Source: Ahaetulla prasina (taxonomy: Eukaryota; Chordata; Lepidosauria; Squamata; Colubridae). Taken from it: a stretch of DNA of 64,000 nucleotides. The stretch lies in NCBI RefSeq assembly GCF_028640845.1, contig NC_080546.1, positions 56,803,409-56,867,408 on the forward strand, read 5' to 3'. Position 1 is the stretch's first letter; each line of letters starts with the position of its first letter. Both the position numbers and the translations under genes were made by a program. The notes beneath the pieces are model-generated. The model was given only the letters and a program-made list of their open reading frames with translations. It was not told where the DNA came from and searched no databases. Below, piece by piece: positions 47,190-58,719 of the stretch.

Positions 47190-48045
47190 CAATAATACAG
47201 TCACAGAAAAAATTACATTCAAGACTCACTGGCTGTCATCTAGAAATTAAATACAAGGGAAGGCCTCTGCACTACCATTGAAAAGGAGTGTAACTCTCAC
47301 TTTTACACTTAGGGAAATAGGCTATGGGCCTCACTTTAGATTTAGTATTCTTTCAAACACACTTTATTATTTTTCAATAGAATAACAACTACCTTCTGTA
47401 CTTTCTACTTTTGGAATTCAGAGTAATTGTATATTAACTCGAAAGAAAGGCCTATAATGTAAAATAGAACTAAGTTCTACATACCCTTAAATCTTGTATC
47501 TTTTAGGCTGAATGTGACACCAGAAGGGTTTTTTGAGAAGTGGAGAATTCACACTGCATCAATTTTTTTTGGTATAGCTTGGACATATACAAGATTGCTT
47601 CCTGAAAGTATAGAGGGGATCTGTATTTGCAGAATCCTTATTAGCTGTCATCTGTTTCCATCTTGTTCACATGTCAACTCTTTCTTGCTGATAGTAAGCC
47701 AAAACCTAAGCTAAAAATTCTTAATTTGGAACTCCCATTCTTGTTATTCTGAAAGCAAATGGTTTGGTCTATAATTCAGAAGATAATTTAGTTCCTTGAT
47801 CAAAGATCAATTATAAATGTAAAGCAAGAAAAGACTAAATGATATTTTTTATATTCAAATAAAATTCAGATAGTAATTAAGATAAGAAATAAAAAAGAGT
47901 TTGGGCTGATCCTAGTTCCTTACAATACTAATAGATATAAAATTTATAAATCCTGGAATTTGAAAGAACTTTATGCAGTATGAAGAGTTCATTTTTCCAC
48001 TAATTTCATTCTGTATACAGCCCTTAGAAAGTACTGAAATTTGAT
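47190..48045. other. AT-rich non-genic stretch
   Basis: No gene recognised. Confidence 0.5.
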
Positions 48046-48049
48046 TCTG

Positions 48050-48945
48050 GACCTGTGAAAATGAAGCATAAATTATTTGTCTTACATATTGGAAAAAAGA
48101 ATCAGAACACTAAATACAAGCTAGATGGACATGACCTTGTAGATGACCCTCACTCTGTCAAAGACCTTGGAGTTCTCATATCAAATGATCTAAGTGCCAA
48201 AGCCCACTGCAACTACATCGCCAAAAAGGCATTAAGAGTTGTAAACCTAATCTTGTGTAGCTTCTTCTCCGGAAAGATTACACTACTGACCAGAGCATAC
48301 AAAACATTTGTTAGAACAATTCTCGATTACAGCTCATCTGTCTGTAACCCACACTTCATATCAGACATTAATACAATTGAGTGTGTCCAGAAATATTTCA
48401 CAAGAAGAGTCCAGAAATATTTCACAAGAAGAGTCCTCCACTCCTTTGATCACAACAAGATACCTTATGCCACCAGACTTGAAATTCTGGGTTTAGAAAA
48501 TTTAGAAGTACGCCGCTTTCGGCATGACCTGAGCATAACTCATAAAATCATCTGCTACAATGTCCTTCCTGTCAAAGACTACTTCAGCTTCAACCACAAC
48601 AATACAGAGCACACAATAGATTCAAACTTAAAATGAACTGCTCCAATCTTGATTGTAGAAAATATGACTTCAGTAACAGAATTGTTATTCCAGAATCCCT
48701 GAAATGCACTACCTGACTCTGTGGTCTCATCCCAAAATCCCCAAAACTTTAATCTAAGGCTGTCTACTGTTGACCTTACCCCATTCCTAAGAGGTCTGTA
48801 ACAGGCATGCATAAGAGCACCAGCGTGCCTGTCCTAATGTTCCCTTTGGTTGTATTCAATTTGTGTGTTTATTTCATGCTTATACTTATATATATTGTTT
48901 AGTATGTGTTTGACAAAATAAATAAATAAATATAAAAAATAAATT
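48050..48945 (+). mobile_element. CR1-group LINE 3' fragment, second copy
   Basis: Same family as 15160-15960. The coding part (48055-48636) is followed by a 3' UTR (GCATGCATAAGAGCACCAG) and ends in GACAAAATAAATAAATA. 5'-truncated. Confidence 0.85.
48055..48636 (+). pseudogene. LINE ORF2 C-terminal fragment with internal duplication
   Basis: 193 residues beginning after the polymerase domain. Landmarks are LFVLHIGKKNQNTKY, DPHSVKDLGVLISND, LLTRAYKTFVRTILDYSS, then VQKYFTRR twice in a row, RFRHDLSITHKI and NVLPVKDYFSF. The repeated VQKYFTRR reflects a 24-bp in-frame tandem duplication (GTCCAGAAATATTTCACAAG plus four bases, near 48388-48435). The frame ends early compared with the 15.2-kb copy, which continues into the NAWNTLPDSVV region. 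The corresponding sequence here (48637-48770) is in another frame, so an indel lies near 48620. Non-functional. Confidence 0.85.
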
Positions 48946-49084
48946 ATTTAGGTGTAAATGTCTTCTAAAAATACTCATATTGCAAAATGTCTATATAAAG
49001 CTGTTTGCTTATTATGGACTGATTACTACGGTAAGGATTAGAATACAGAAAGTCTCCATCCAGTACTTTGCAACAATATCCATA

Positions 49085-49975
49085 GATATTTTTTTTTTGT
49101 ATAAATAATTTTTATTTCCATTTTCCAACATCATATTTATGTGCAAACTATTATCCATCATTAATCATTAATTTTCATTTATTACTGATTGTATGGTATA
49201 AATCTATGGGATGATATTATTTAATTGTGAAGGATGGAAAGTGAAATTTATGAATTTAGATAATGTGGATGTAATGATTTTAATTGTTTACTGTTATATT
49301 GTGGATGTAGTTTAAATGATTATTTGTTTTAATTGAGTAGTATTGGAAGATTGGATACTAAATGTTATGACAATTGAAGAAATATATAAGTGATGAAAAT
49401 TTGAATTTGAGAAGCTGGATTGTAATTTAAGAAATGGACTTATGAAATTTGAAGGAATATATAAGTGGGTGAAAAAAAATTGAATTTTAGAAGATGGACT
49501 AATTTTTAAAATGGACTCTAAGAAGAATGGACATTAAATGTTATGGCAACTGAAGAAATATATAAGTGATGAAAATTTGAGTTCGAGAAAATGGACTGTA
49601 ATTTAAGAAATGGACATGGAATTTGAAGGAATATACAAGTGGGGAAAAAAATTGAATTTGAGAAGATGGATTAATTTTAAAAATGGACTGTAAGAAGAAG
49701 TAATATGTGAAGTTGGTATTGCTTCTTTTCTTTTCTTTTTTTAATTATTCTTTCCTATCTTCTTATTTTTATTGTGAGGGGATCTAAAGTTTTAAATTTT
49801 TAAAGGTGGGAGGTTTGTATACTTTAGCTTGTGATTGTTGGTTATAATACCCGGTATTCGCTCTGGGAAGTTTGGGGGGGAAGGAGGAGGGGGGGGGAAA
49901 GGGGGGGAAATGATACATGGATTGATTATTAATGTACAGTAATTTTTGAAGATATGAAAATAAAATTTAAAATGA
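49085..49975 (+). mobile_element. Probable LINE (L1-like) 3' UTR
   Basis: Purine-rich, AT-rich non-coding sequence with a 176-bp tandem duplication (49353-49528 and 49529-49700). It is followed by a G-rich tract (49874-49907, G runs of 7-9) and AATAAAATTTAAAA at the end. A G-rich tract near the 3' end and an A-rich terminus are features of L1 3' UTRs. No coding domain adjoins it, so the assignment is tentative. Confidence 0.45.
49353..49700. repeat. 176-bp tandem duplication
   Basis: Two head-to-tail units beginning near CTAAATGTTATGACAATTGA and CATTAAATGTTATGGCAACT. Each contains GAAGAAATATATAAGTGATG and GAAATTTGAAGGAATATA-type segments, with a modest number of differences between the copies. 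Confidence 0.85.
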
Positions 49976-49989
49976 TATTGGGGATGCTC

Positions 49990-50205
49990 GACTGCCATTT
50001 CAGAAAGAAAAGGAGAGAGAAGTAGAAGGAGGGAAGAAAGTAAGTAGGAAAGAGTAGAGAAGGAGGAGGGTAATAAGAAGGTTAGATAGGGTAAGAAGGG
50101 AGGAGTGGAGAAGGAGGAGAGGAAGTAGTAAAGCGAAGGAGATGAAGGATGTGAAAGTAGTAGAGGGTAGAGAGGGAGGTTGTGAAGAAAGGACGTGGCA
50201 ATCGG
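49990..50205. repeat. Polypurine tract of about 200 bp
   Basis: Almost entirely A and G on the plus strand from about 50001 to 50205 (GGAGAGAGAAGTAGAAGGAG and similar), with few pyrimidines. It may form non-B DNA. Minus-strand frames across it are Ser/Leu/Pro-rich artefacts. Confidence 0.85.
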
Positions 50206-52484
50206 GCAGCCCTGAATCAGTAATATCCATAGATTTCTCATAGAATAAAATGTAGTTTAAATACCAGGACTTTTGTCTAAATAATATAGTATTGTAAAAT
50301 TGATTTGAAGTGATTAGCTTATTATAGAACATATAGCTGAGACAACTGCTGGAATACATTAAAGAAGATGCTGCCTCTTGTGCCAACCCTCTCTCTTAAA
50401 AGAAGCTGATCTTCAAAGAAAGATTCCATCTGTACACTAAAATCCTATTAAAGAATAAATTCAGGTTGAAATGTGAAATGTTACAAAATTCCTTGAAAGC
50501 AAGCTTGTGGACAAATGTCACAGCCCCAGAGTAAATGGTTCAATATGAATGAATAATGTGACTAATTTTATTTTCAGTCCTCCATTAATGGTACATCAGT
50601 CACTGCACCTAACTGCTTTTGATATTGATAATTAAAAGTGAAACATGTAGCTTGTAAACAAATTTAGGAATAAAAATACTTTGAAATGGATGTAATATGT
50701 ATATTTTTAACTGACATTGTTGTTACAAATGACACATATATGAATCACTTGGCATAATTTTATATATGATTCTCATTTGTAAATAAATCACTTGGCATTT
50801 TGTTTTGCAAAGGTTTTCACAGCTTACCTACAATGAAAGTAATTATGTGTGAAAAGTCAACTTAAACAAACAAGGAAACAAAGAAGAAAATTGTTAATAA
50901 ATGTTGAAAGGAAATAGTGTATGTTATACTGAACACACAGTCACCATGACCTTGGTATATTGGCCACTGTCATATTTTCTGATGCCTTCAAGTATATCAG
51001 TATATCAAATATATCACCAAATCTTTTTAATTATTCCATAACTGTCACAGAAAACCATTCTAAGGTATCACATAATGTTCTGGGGTACATAAACTTTCAA
51101 AAACCTTAGCTATGCTTCATTTTGAAATCTAGCTTTGTTTGATTATGTGTACATATTTTAGTAATACATTAATTTAAAGGCAAAGTCACAAAAGCCTAGA
51201 TCCTATTAACTGCAGCTTTTCCTGAAGTAATTGTGATACATTTATAGATTCATGTTATGTATTTCCAAATAGTTCCTTAAATTAAAGCATACTTGTTGAA
51301 AAAGTCTTCTGATAATTGCTGGAAAGGAAATTGGACATTTCTAGTTTTATACTTTCTTTTTTATTCTTTCTTTCTTTTTTCAGCTTTTACTCTTTATTAT
51401 TTGGGTCTTAATTTTTAAGCTGTTTGTAAAATTTTAATCACACACACACAAACACACGTGCATATATGGAGGGACGGAGGGAGAGAGACTCCCCTGAATT
51501 TTGTAAAATGTACTAGATGCTGTTTAACAGATGACAAAAGTTGTCATCAGTTGTTTTTATTTTTCTATGAAGTTTATCCGGCAGACCAATGGTTAAATGA
51601 CAAACTTCGTTGTTACAGAAATGATAGAATATGCTTACCTTGGGAGAAAAAGAATGGAAAAAAATATTGTTATGCTTTTAAAGATTCAAATAGAATTGGG
51701 TTTATACTGATTCACGTTTACTTTACATCTAATAATTATGCCGATTCAATTGCATAAATTCCTACTTTTACCAGCTTTTTATTACATTCTGGATTTGTCA
51801 TTCTTCATTAGATCACAGTAAAGCATGCATAGTGAATGCCTTTGAATATAAAACCAAAACCTGATGTATCAGTCAATTCCTTCCTTCATAATGGCTTTAG
51901 ACATTACATGGAACATATTACTATGCAGATAAATAGTTTAAGATTATGCTAATGACTCTTTTGACTTTGTATTAGTACAAGTATTAAATCTAAGGACAGT
52001 CCAATGTATGGTGGCCAAATGTTACATTTTGCTTGATGGTTCCAAGAGTTACTATTTAACTTAGTATTAATATATCCAAGTTATATTGAAAGTAAGGTTA
52101 ATTCATATTCCTGAGAATAGGAAACCAGCAGGTTTCTGTAAACATTAGATTCCTATCTAATATAGCATTAGCAACACTACAAAGGATTTAATTTATCAGT
52201 TAAAATATTAAACCATACCTTAGTAATTATTTAGATACTACTAATCTATTATTTTCTTAAACCTGACTTTTTAGAAACGTTTTTGTTTTCTGACGGAGTG
52301 TTGTAGGTTTTTCAGGCACAATTAGGTAAATTTTGGCAGCTGGTTGGATAAAATATCTTCAATGAGCAATCTTTCCTAAGAGAATCCATCTTCTTTGACC
52401 TCTAATTCAGTTTCTTTTTCAGAATTCTCATTTAGGAGCAGACAAGAAAGAAAGATTGCAATTTCTTTATCTTGTTTTTCCTAG
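50206..52484. other. 2.3 kb AT-rich stretch without a supported gene
   Basis: No exon supported. A 99-codon plus-strand frame (51458-51757) has a mixed composition but no domain, start context or neighbours that would support a gene. A (TTTC)n run is near 51360-51378. Confidence 0.5.
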
Positions 52485-52492
52485 TATGTGAC

Positions 52493-53516
52493 CAGTGGTG
52501 GGATTCAAATTTTTTAACAACTGGCTCTGTGGGCGTGGCTTGGTGGTCATGTGACTGGGTGGGCGAGCCTAGCTGCTCATGTGACCGGGTGGCCCTGGCT
52601 ATGGGCATAGAAACTACTCAGATGGCTAAAAAAAGTCATTTCTGACCTGTCCTCGCACTTATGACCATCCTCACATTTATGCCCATTGCAGCATTTTTAA
52701 CAACCATGTCACTCATTTCACAACTGCTTCTCTTTATCACGGTTACAAGATAGGGTGCAAAATGTAAAATGTGAGGACAGTTGTAGGTATGAGGACCGGT
52801 CAAAAGTGTGAGGAGAGGTCAAAAATAACTTTTTCAGCACTCTGAGTAGTCCCTATGCACGTATGCCACAAGCTGCTGCCCACCCGATCCATTCACTTCG
52901 CTGCCCACCCGAGCCAAGTGCCATGCGGCCACCGACTGAAGCCCGCCTGCATCCAAGCGTCTCTCTAGCCAGCGATTAAAGCTCCTCCCTGGCCACTTGG
53001 CCAGTGAGGAACTTGGATCGGCTGACTAGCAAGAGGCTTGGATGCAGGCAGGCTTCGGTCGGCGGCCGCGTGGCGCTTGGATCGGGTGGGCAGAGAGACA
53101 CTTGAATGGAGGCAGGCTTTGGTCGGTGGCTGCATGGCCAGCGAGGTGCTTGGATGTGGGTAGGTCACGGCCGGCAGCTGGGTGGGCACAGGTCAACCAC
53201 CTTTCCCAGTCCCGCTTCCCCAGGGGCAGCACTCGGCTGTACTTGCCTTCTGCTGCTGGAGCGGTCAGGGCAGTCCGAGGTGGGCAGTCCGAGATGGGGA
53301 AAAGAGTGGTAGGTGGCTGAGCCAGACATTTAACAAGCGGTTTGGGTGTGCTCCCAGGGGGGAGGAGAGTGCGAGCCAGCAATGTTACAAATGGTGCAAT
53401 TTTACAATTTTACCGGTAAGTAATGGTGGGGAGGGGAGGGGCAAGGGGCGGGGCGAACCACCAATTTAACAAACGGTTCGGCCGAACTGCCTAGAACCGG
53501 CTGAATCCCACCACTG
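52493..53516. mobile_element. Large hAT-type element with nested foldback
   Basis: Ends CAGTGGTGGGATTCAAAT and GGCTGAATCCCACCACTG are inverted copies. Flanks TATGTGAC (52485-52492) and TATGTGGC (53517-53524) form an 8-bp near-duplication. The interior (52860-53400) is GC-rich with CGGTCGGCGGC-type repeats of TTGGATG(C/T)(A/G)GG. An inner inverted-repeat block is at 52605-52858. No transposase is recognisable. Confidence 0.85.
52605..52858. repeat. Foldback (long inverted repeat) nested in the hAT element
   Basis: The left arm starts GCATAGAAACTACTCAGA (52605-52622) and the right arm ends TCTGAGTAGTCCCTATGC (52841-52858). Inward the arms continue to pair for about 75-85 bp (GACCTGTCCTCGCACTTATG against the complement of AAAAGTGTGAGGAGAGGTC). 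The centre is about 90 bp. It shares phrases such as CACTTATGACC with the TA-flanked MITE family, so it may be a distant relative. Confidence 0.75.
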
Positions 53517-53529
53517 TATGTGGCTCATA

Positions 53530-54195
53530 CTCATTACTAGATATTAGATTTTGCACCTGAACATGTAGCTATAACAATGAATAAAAATGGGTGAGAAATT
53601 GTCCTGATTTGTGTGGTACCCCTCACCTAACATAGTTTTCCTTAGGCTAAATAATAATTAACAAAAGAAAAGAAATTATGCAATTTTTTATTAAATTATG
53701 CAAAAACAAAATAACTATTTAGATAAATATGCATTTATCAAATGAAAAAAAACGTACTGTATCCATTTACAATTAAATACATATTAGAATTAATTCCAAT
53801 AGTAAATAAAAATATTAAATAGTGTATAACATTGTGACCTATGTAGGTTCTTGGTTGTAGTCTTGAGGTTAGCTACCAAAGATTAGCACAGGACACTGTA
53901 TTCAGTAACATAGTGTATGCTTTGCTAATCATGCAGAGGTGCCTCAGAACTTCACCAAGATCTTGACCAAGAATTTGTTTAAATAATGCACAAACATAGC
54001 ACATTAAGAGAAGAGCTCCTCCTTTCAGGCTCAAAAACCTGAAAAAAGATTGTTTTAATATGATTTGAAGCAATTCTTCCACATTATTTTCGAAGTATGA
54101 GCAACCCTACTGAGTGTACTACCAATGATAATTACGGATAGCAATATCAGGGATGTTACTTACTTTTTATATTTAAACCAGATTTAAAGCAAGCT
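53530..54195. other. AT-rich non-genic stretch
   Basis: No gene recognised. Confidence 0.5.
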
Positions 54196-54205
54196 GAACA
54201 GATAC

Positions 54206-54783
54206 TGTTCTGACCTAGGCTTCCTGAGTCAGTAAAACACACGAGTAGTCCCAAAAACCTCTTTTATTGCAACAGCTGTGAATTCTGTTCATTCACAGAT
54301 GAGGCCCAAATAGTTGTAAACTAGGATAAGGCTGATAATCACCCACCTTTATCTCCCTTGATACGCTGCCAAAGACCTAGTTGGCAAAGCCACACGGAGT
54401 CCAGAATCAAACAGAGCTTCAGACTTTAAACTGGACAGAATTAACAATGTTGCTTTGCTCTTTTTTAAAGTCTTATGGGAGGGACCAATCATATCCAAGC
54501 CCTACTCCTGAGTCGTCCCTTTTGTTTTAACTGTTCTTGCCTTATGGCAGCTCTGTGCATGCGAGCACTGGGAACAGTCTTCCCCTGTTCCTCTGCCTTG
54601 CTGAGGTCTGACTCTGGAGGCTCTGGAGACAGCACGTAGCTCCCAGATGGCCCTTTCTTTACCTCCAATGCAGACTCCTCATCGGAGCCTTATGCAGACT
54701 CCAGGTGTGGCTCATGTTCCTCCCCAACCTCCTCACTGTCTGACTCTGCTGCCAGCTCCACAGGCCGGTGGTGGACCACAACA
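54206..54783 (-). repeat. Solo LTR
   Basis: A TG...CA block of 578 bp. Reading the minus strand it runs from TGTTGTGGTCCACC to GGTCAGAACA. It holds a CCAAT-like ATTGGTCCC, a TTTAAAAAAGAG box and an AATAAA signal (plus-strand 54263-54268) in the order U3-R-U5. No internal coding region adjoins it. The flanks GATAC and GGTAT match at 3 of 5 positions, so a decayed 5-bp duplication is possible. It differs in sequence from the 2.5-kb Gypsy LTR. Confidence 0.65.
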
Positions 54784-55075
54784 GGTATTAGATCAATGAA
54801 TGTACTGCAGTATTTCTAATCAAGAACTGGTCTCTGTAATCTAAATTCTGGTAAGTGTTCACCTGTATCACTTATTCTGTCTGTGATTGGAGGCAGCTAT
54901 TTAAATATAATCCAGAGAATCCAAAAATATTCCCATGTCTAAGTCTAAGGTTACTAACTTAGAGAGTAAATTCAGCAAAACCATCATCAGAGGTTTTCCA
55001 AAAGTCTACAAGAAATATTTGCTCATAAGTTACCAGAACTGGTGGGAGAGAAACAACAAAAAGAAGCACTTATAG

Positions 55076-55762
55076 CCATGATGGCGAACCTAGGGGATGT
55101 GTGCCACAGGTGGCACCCGTAGCCATATCAATGGGCATGTGAGCTTAGCTCCAATGGGCATGTGTGCGCTGACCAGCTGATTTTCGGGCCTTCTGGGCCC
55201 ACCAGAAGTAGGGAAACAAGCTGTTTCCTGTCTCCAGAGGGCCTGGGTGGTGATGGGGAAGGTTTTTCTCTTTCACCTGGCTCCAGAGCCTCTCTAGGAG
55301 TCTGCGGGGGGTGGAAAACTGCCTTTCCCACTCCTCCCCAGGCCCTCTGGAGGCCAGAAACGGCCCATTTACCAACTTCCAGTTGGTCAGGAAGTGACTT
55401 TTTTGCTATCCCCAGCCTCCAGAACCTCTCTAGGAGTCTCTGGAGGCTGAGGTCAGCAAAAAAAATCACTTCCTGTCCAACCAGAAGTTGGTAAACAGGC
55501 CATTTCTGGCCTCCAGAGAGTCTTCAGGGAGATGGGCAAGGCCATTTTCCCAACGCCCCAGACTCACAGAGAGGCTCTGTAGCCAGGTGAGAGAGAAAAA
55601 CAGGCCTACCGGGCCATCATGTGTCAGGAATGGGGGGGAGAGGGGAGTCATGTGTGCATGCATGGGGGTGGGGCGCATAGAATTATGGGTGTGGGCACAC
55701 ACGTGCGCAACTCCCCCCTACCCCCTCCTGGCACACGATGGCAGAAAGGTTAGCCATCACTG
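55076..55762. mobile_element. hAT-type element, CAGTGATGGCTAACC family, long copy
   Basis: It starts CCATGATGGCGAACCTA and ends AAGGTTAGCCATCACTG. Flanks ACTTATAG (55068-55075) and ACTTACAG (55763-55770) form an 8-bp near-duplication. The interior repeats a CCTCCAGAG-CCTCTCTAGGAGTCT block several times (near 55270 and 55418). Frames on both strands are by-products. Confidence 0.85.
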
Positions 55763-55774
55763 ACTTACAGAGTT

Positions 55775-56880
55775 GCAAGAGTCTGGAAATTTTATAGCAG
55801 CTATAAGAAACATTCATTCAGAAGTAACATTGTGTTAATAAGTAGCATTATAAATTAATAAACATCCACATAAGCTTCAGCTATTATGAATATTATGAGT
55901 GATCCAATTATGTCATTCAGCAATGAAGGATTAAATTTACTTCTGAATAAGTCAATTTTCCCATTAAGCCTTATCAGGTTATGTTTATGTTTGTGACTAT
56001 TACATTTATGTTATTTACTGATTATATGTGTATATCTGACACTACTAACATTTCCAGGTTTTTCCAAATGTGAAATTATTTCAGGATCAAAGTCTCTTCA
56101 GGAAGAGTAAGTTTTGCCTTTCAGATGCACTGTTACTCATCCAAAATTGGACCAACAATTCTCATCTCTCTTTCCCTCTTGTCCTATAAAGGTGGCATAA
56201 TTCCATGATGTAACTACTGACTATTTATCATACATCAAATAATATTTCTTCAAACTGTTTCCTTCAAATATGTGGACTTCAGTTTGTTGGACATATAATC
56301 CATCACATAGAACAGGGTTACAACACTCAAAACATTTTAGCAGATTCTTGGCTTATTCCTATCCAAATTCCTCATGAAATAAGAAGTTGTTTGGGTAATA
56401 ATAGAACGGAACTCTAATATGTCTCAGCATGTGGAGGCTTCACTTAATAAGTGACTACTTCTTTAGTAGGAAGAAACAGATAGTACAGAAGTACTATTTC
56501 CTGGGCTCTACAGGATTGAACTTGATCAGGAATCAAGCATAATAACATGTCAGCACCAAGGATTGGCATTTCACTATTACAGATTTCATTATAATGCCTA
56601 CCGAGTAAAAATATCTTTAGCTATATTCACACATTGGTAAAGGAGAATGCTCCAATGTCCTACTGTGCAGAATAAATAAACATAATAATGTAAGTTAAAT
56701 ATACATTTAACTTTCTCAAATATATCAAGTATCATTGCTTTCCAGGTTGCATATTCTTTACAGCCCAGTTTTCATGATTTCTATGCTATTACTCCGTACA
56801 TACTTGATATCTCAATATTTCCGACAGTGAAACAAGCATTAGAAGACAACATCATAGGTCATTCTTCAATGACTAGTTAT
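55775..56880. other. AT-rich non-genic stretch
   Basis: No gene or repeat recognised. Confidence 0.5.
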
Positions 56881-56894
56881 TGCTGTTATTATTA

Positions 56895-58465
56895 TTTTTT
56901 TTATTATTATTCATATTTGTATACCGCCCTATCTCCCGAAGGACTCAGGCTCACTGGCACATAAAACATTTATATACAAATTAAGATAATCATTAAAAAA
57001 CTTATTCTAATGCCAGATTATTAAAAATATAAATATAAATATTAAAACCAATTTAAAACCCCTATAAATTTAAAATCTAAGCCAGTCCTGCACAGATGAA
57101 TAGATGTGTCTTGAGCTCGCGACGGAAGGTTCGGAGGTCCGGAAGTTGACGGAGTCCTGGGGGGAGTTCATTCCAGAGGGTGGGAGCCCCCACAGAGAAG
57201 GCCCTTCCCCTGGGCATCACCAGACGACACTGCCTAGCTGACAGCACCCTGAGGAGTCCCTCTCTGTGAGAGCGCACGGGTCGGTGAGAGGTATTCGGTA
57301 GCAGTAGGCGGTCCCGTAAATAACCCGGCCCTATGCCATGGAGCGCTTTGAAGGTGGTTACCAGAACCTTGAAGCGCACCCAGAAGGCCACAGGTAGCTA
57401 GTGCAGTCTGCGCAGGATTGGTGTCATACGGGAGCCACGAGGGGCTCCCTCTATAACCCGCGCAGCCGCATTCTGAACTAACTTCAGCCTCCGGATGCCC
57501 TTCAAGGGGAGCCCCATGTAGAGAGCATTGCAGTAATCCAGGCGAGACGTCACGAGGGCGTGAGTGACCATGCATAGGGCATCCCGGTCTAGAAAGGGGC
57601 GCAACTGGCGCACCAGGCGGACCTGGTAAAAAGCTCTCCTGGAGACGGCCGTCAAATGATCTTCAAAAGACAGCCGTTCATCCAGGAGGATGCCCAAGTT
57701 GTGCACCCCTTCCATCGGGGCCAATGACTCGCCCCCAACAGTCAGCCGAGGACTCAGCTGACTGTACCGGGATGCCGGCATCCACAGCCACTCTGTCTTG
57801 GAGGGATTGAGCTTGAGCCGGTTTCTCCCCATCCAGACCCGTACGGCCTCCAAGCACCGGGACAACACTTGATAACCGTTGGGGTGGCCCGGTGTGGAAA
57901 AGTACAGCTGGGTGTCATCAGCGTACAGCTGGTACCTCACACGAAGCCACTGATGATCTCACCCAGCGGCTTCATATAGATGTTGAACAAAGGGTGAGAG
58001 GATCGGCCCTGCGGCACCCACAAGTGAGGCGCCTCGGAGTCGACCTCTGCCCCTGTCAACACCGTCTGCGACCGATCGGAGAGATAGGAGGAGAACCACC
58101 GATAAACGGTGCCTCCCACTCCAATCCCCCCAACCGGCGCAGCAGGATACCATGGTCGATGGTATCAAAAGCCGCTGAGAGGTCTAATAGGACCAGGGCA
58201 GAGGAACATCCCCTATCCCTGGCCCTCCAGAGATCATCCACCAACGCGACCAAAGCCGTCTCAGTGCTGTAACCGGGCCGGAAGCCGGACTGGAACGGGT
58301 CTAGATAGACAGTTTCATCCAGGTGTAAGGGAAACTGATATGCCACCATACTCTCTACAACCTTCGCCGCAAAGCGAAGGTTGGAGACCGGACGATAATT
58401 ACCTAAAACAGCCGGGTCCAGGGAAGGCTTCTTGAGGAGGGGTCTCACCACCGCCTCTTTCAAGG
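56895..58465 (-). mobile_element. L2-clade LINE, 5'-truncated copy
   Basis: Nearly the same sequence as 7625-9180, on the same strand, truncated within the reverse-transcriptase domain at 58465. At the 3' end one hairpin arm (CCGCCCT, 56934-56940) is present but the other is lost: CTCAGG is followed by CTCACTGGCAC instead of GCGG. The tail is ATT-rich. Close similarity to the first copy indicates that both arose in one recent burst. Confidence 0.93.
57077..58463 (-). pseudogene. L2 reverse transcriptase fragment, frameshifted
   Basis: The frame at 58056-58463 starts inside the polymerase ([50 protein letters not shown]). The frame at 57398-57940 has YQLYADDTQLYFSTPGH, the catalytic YADD box, and continues through RLDYCNALYMGLP. 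The frame at 57077-57391 gives the last portion (FKVLVTTFKALHGI, GAPTLWNELPPGL). Frameshifts lie near 58090-58130, 57945-58040 and 57395. The GVPQG motif region near 58000 is damaged by small deletions. Endonuclease is absent by truncation. Confidence 0.9.
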
Positions 58466-58719
58466 TGTACCTATAACATATTTTTATTCCTATTTTACAT
58501 GAGTCTAAATTATTATTTTTATTCCTCTTTTATCCTAATCCAAATTATTATTGCATGCAATCTGAAAATCAGGGCAAAATTAATTCTTTTCAATAATTTC
58601 TGTTTGTACAATTTTAATATATGTCTTTCATCCCTGGACTGCACAGGTTTGAAAACAAAAGCTGAAAAAGTCAAAGAGTAGGTGCAGTTATTATCAAGCT
58701 CTATACACATGTCCATTTA

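Noticed and set aside
47022..47229. YCIVL-repeat open frames
   Set aside because: They are translations of the (CAATA)n microsatellite.
49792..50386. Ser/Leu/Pro-rich minus-strand frames
   Set aside because: They reflect the purine-rich tract and G runs on the other strand and show no domain.
51458..51757. 99-codon frame with a varied, protein-like composition
   Set aside because: No known domain, no splice or promoter context, and no neighbours. I could not distinguish it from chance.
54206..54783. Match between this LTR and the Gypsy LTR at 2517-2729
   Set aside because: The two share only generic LTR features (TG...CA, AATAAA). Their sequences are not similar enough to call one family.
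55128..55763. Several 76-113-residue frames on both strands
   Set aside because: They lie wholly inside a hAT-type element with internal repeats and have no transposase or other domain.
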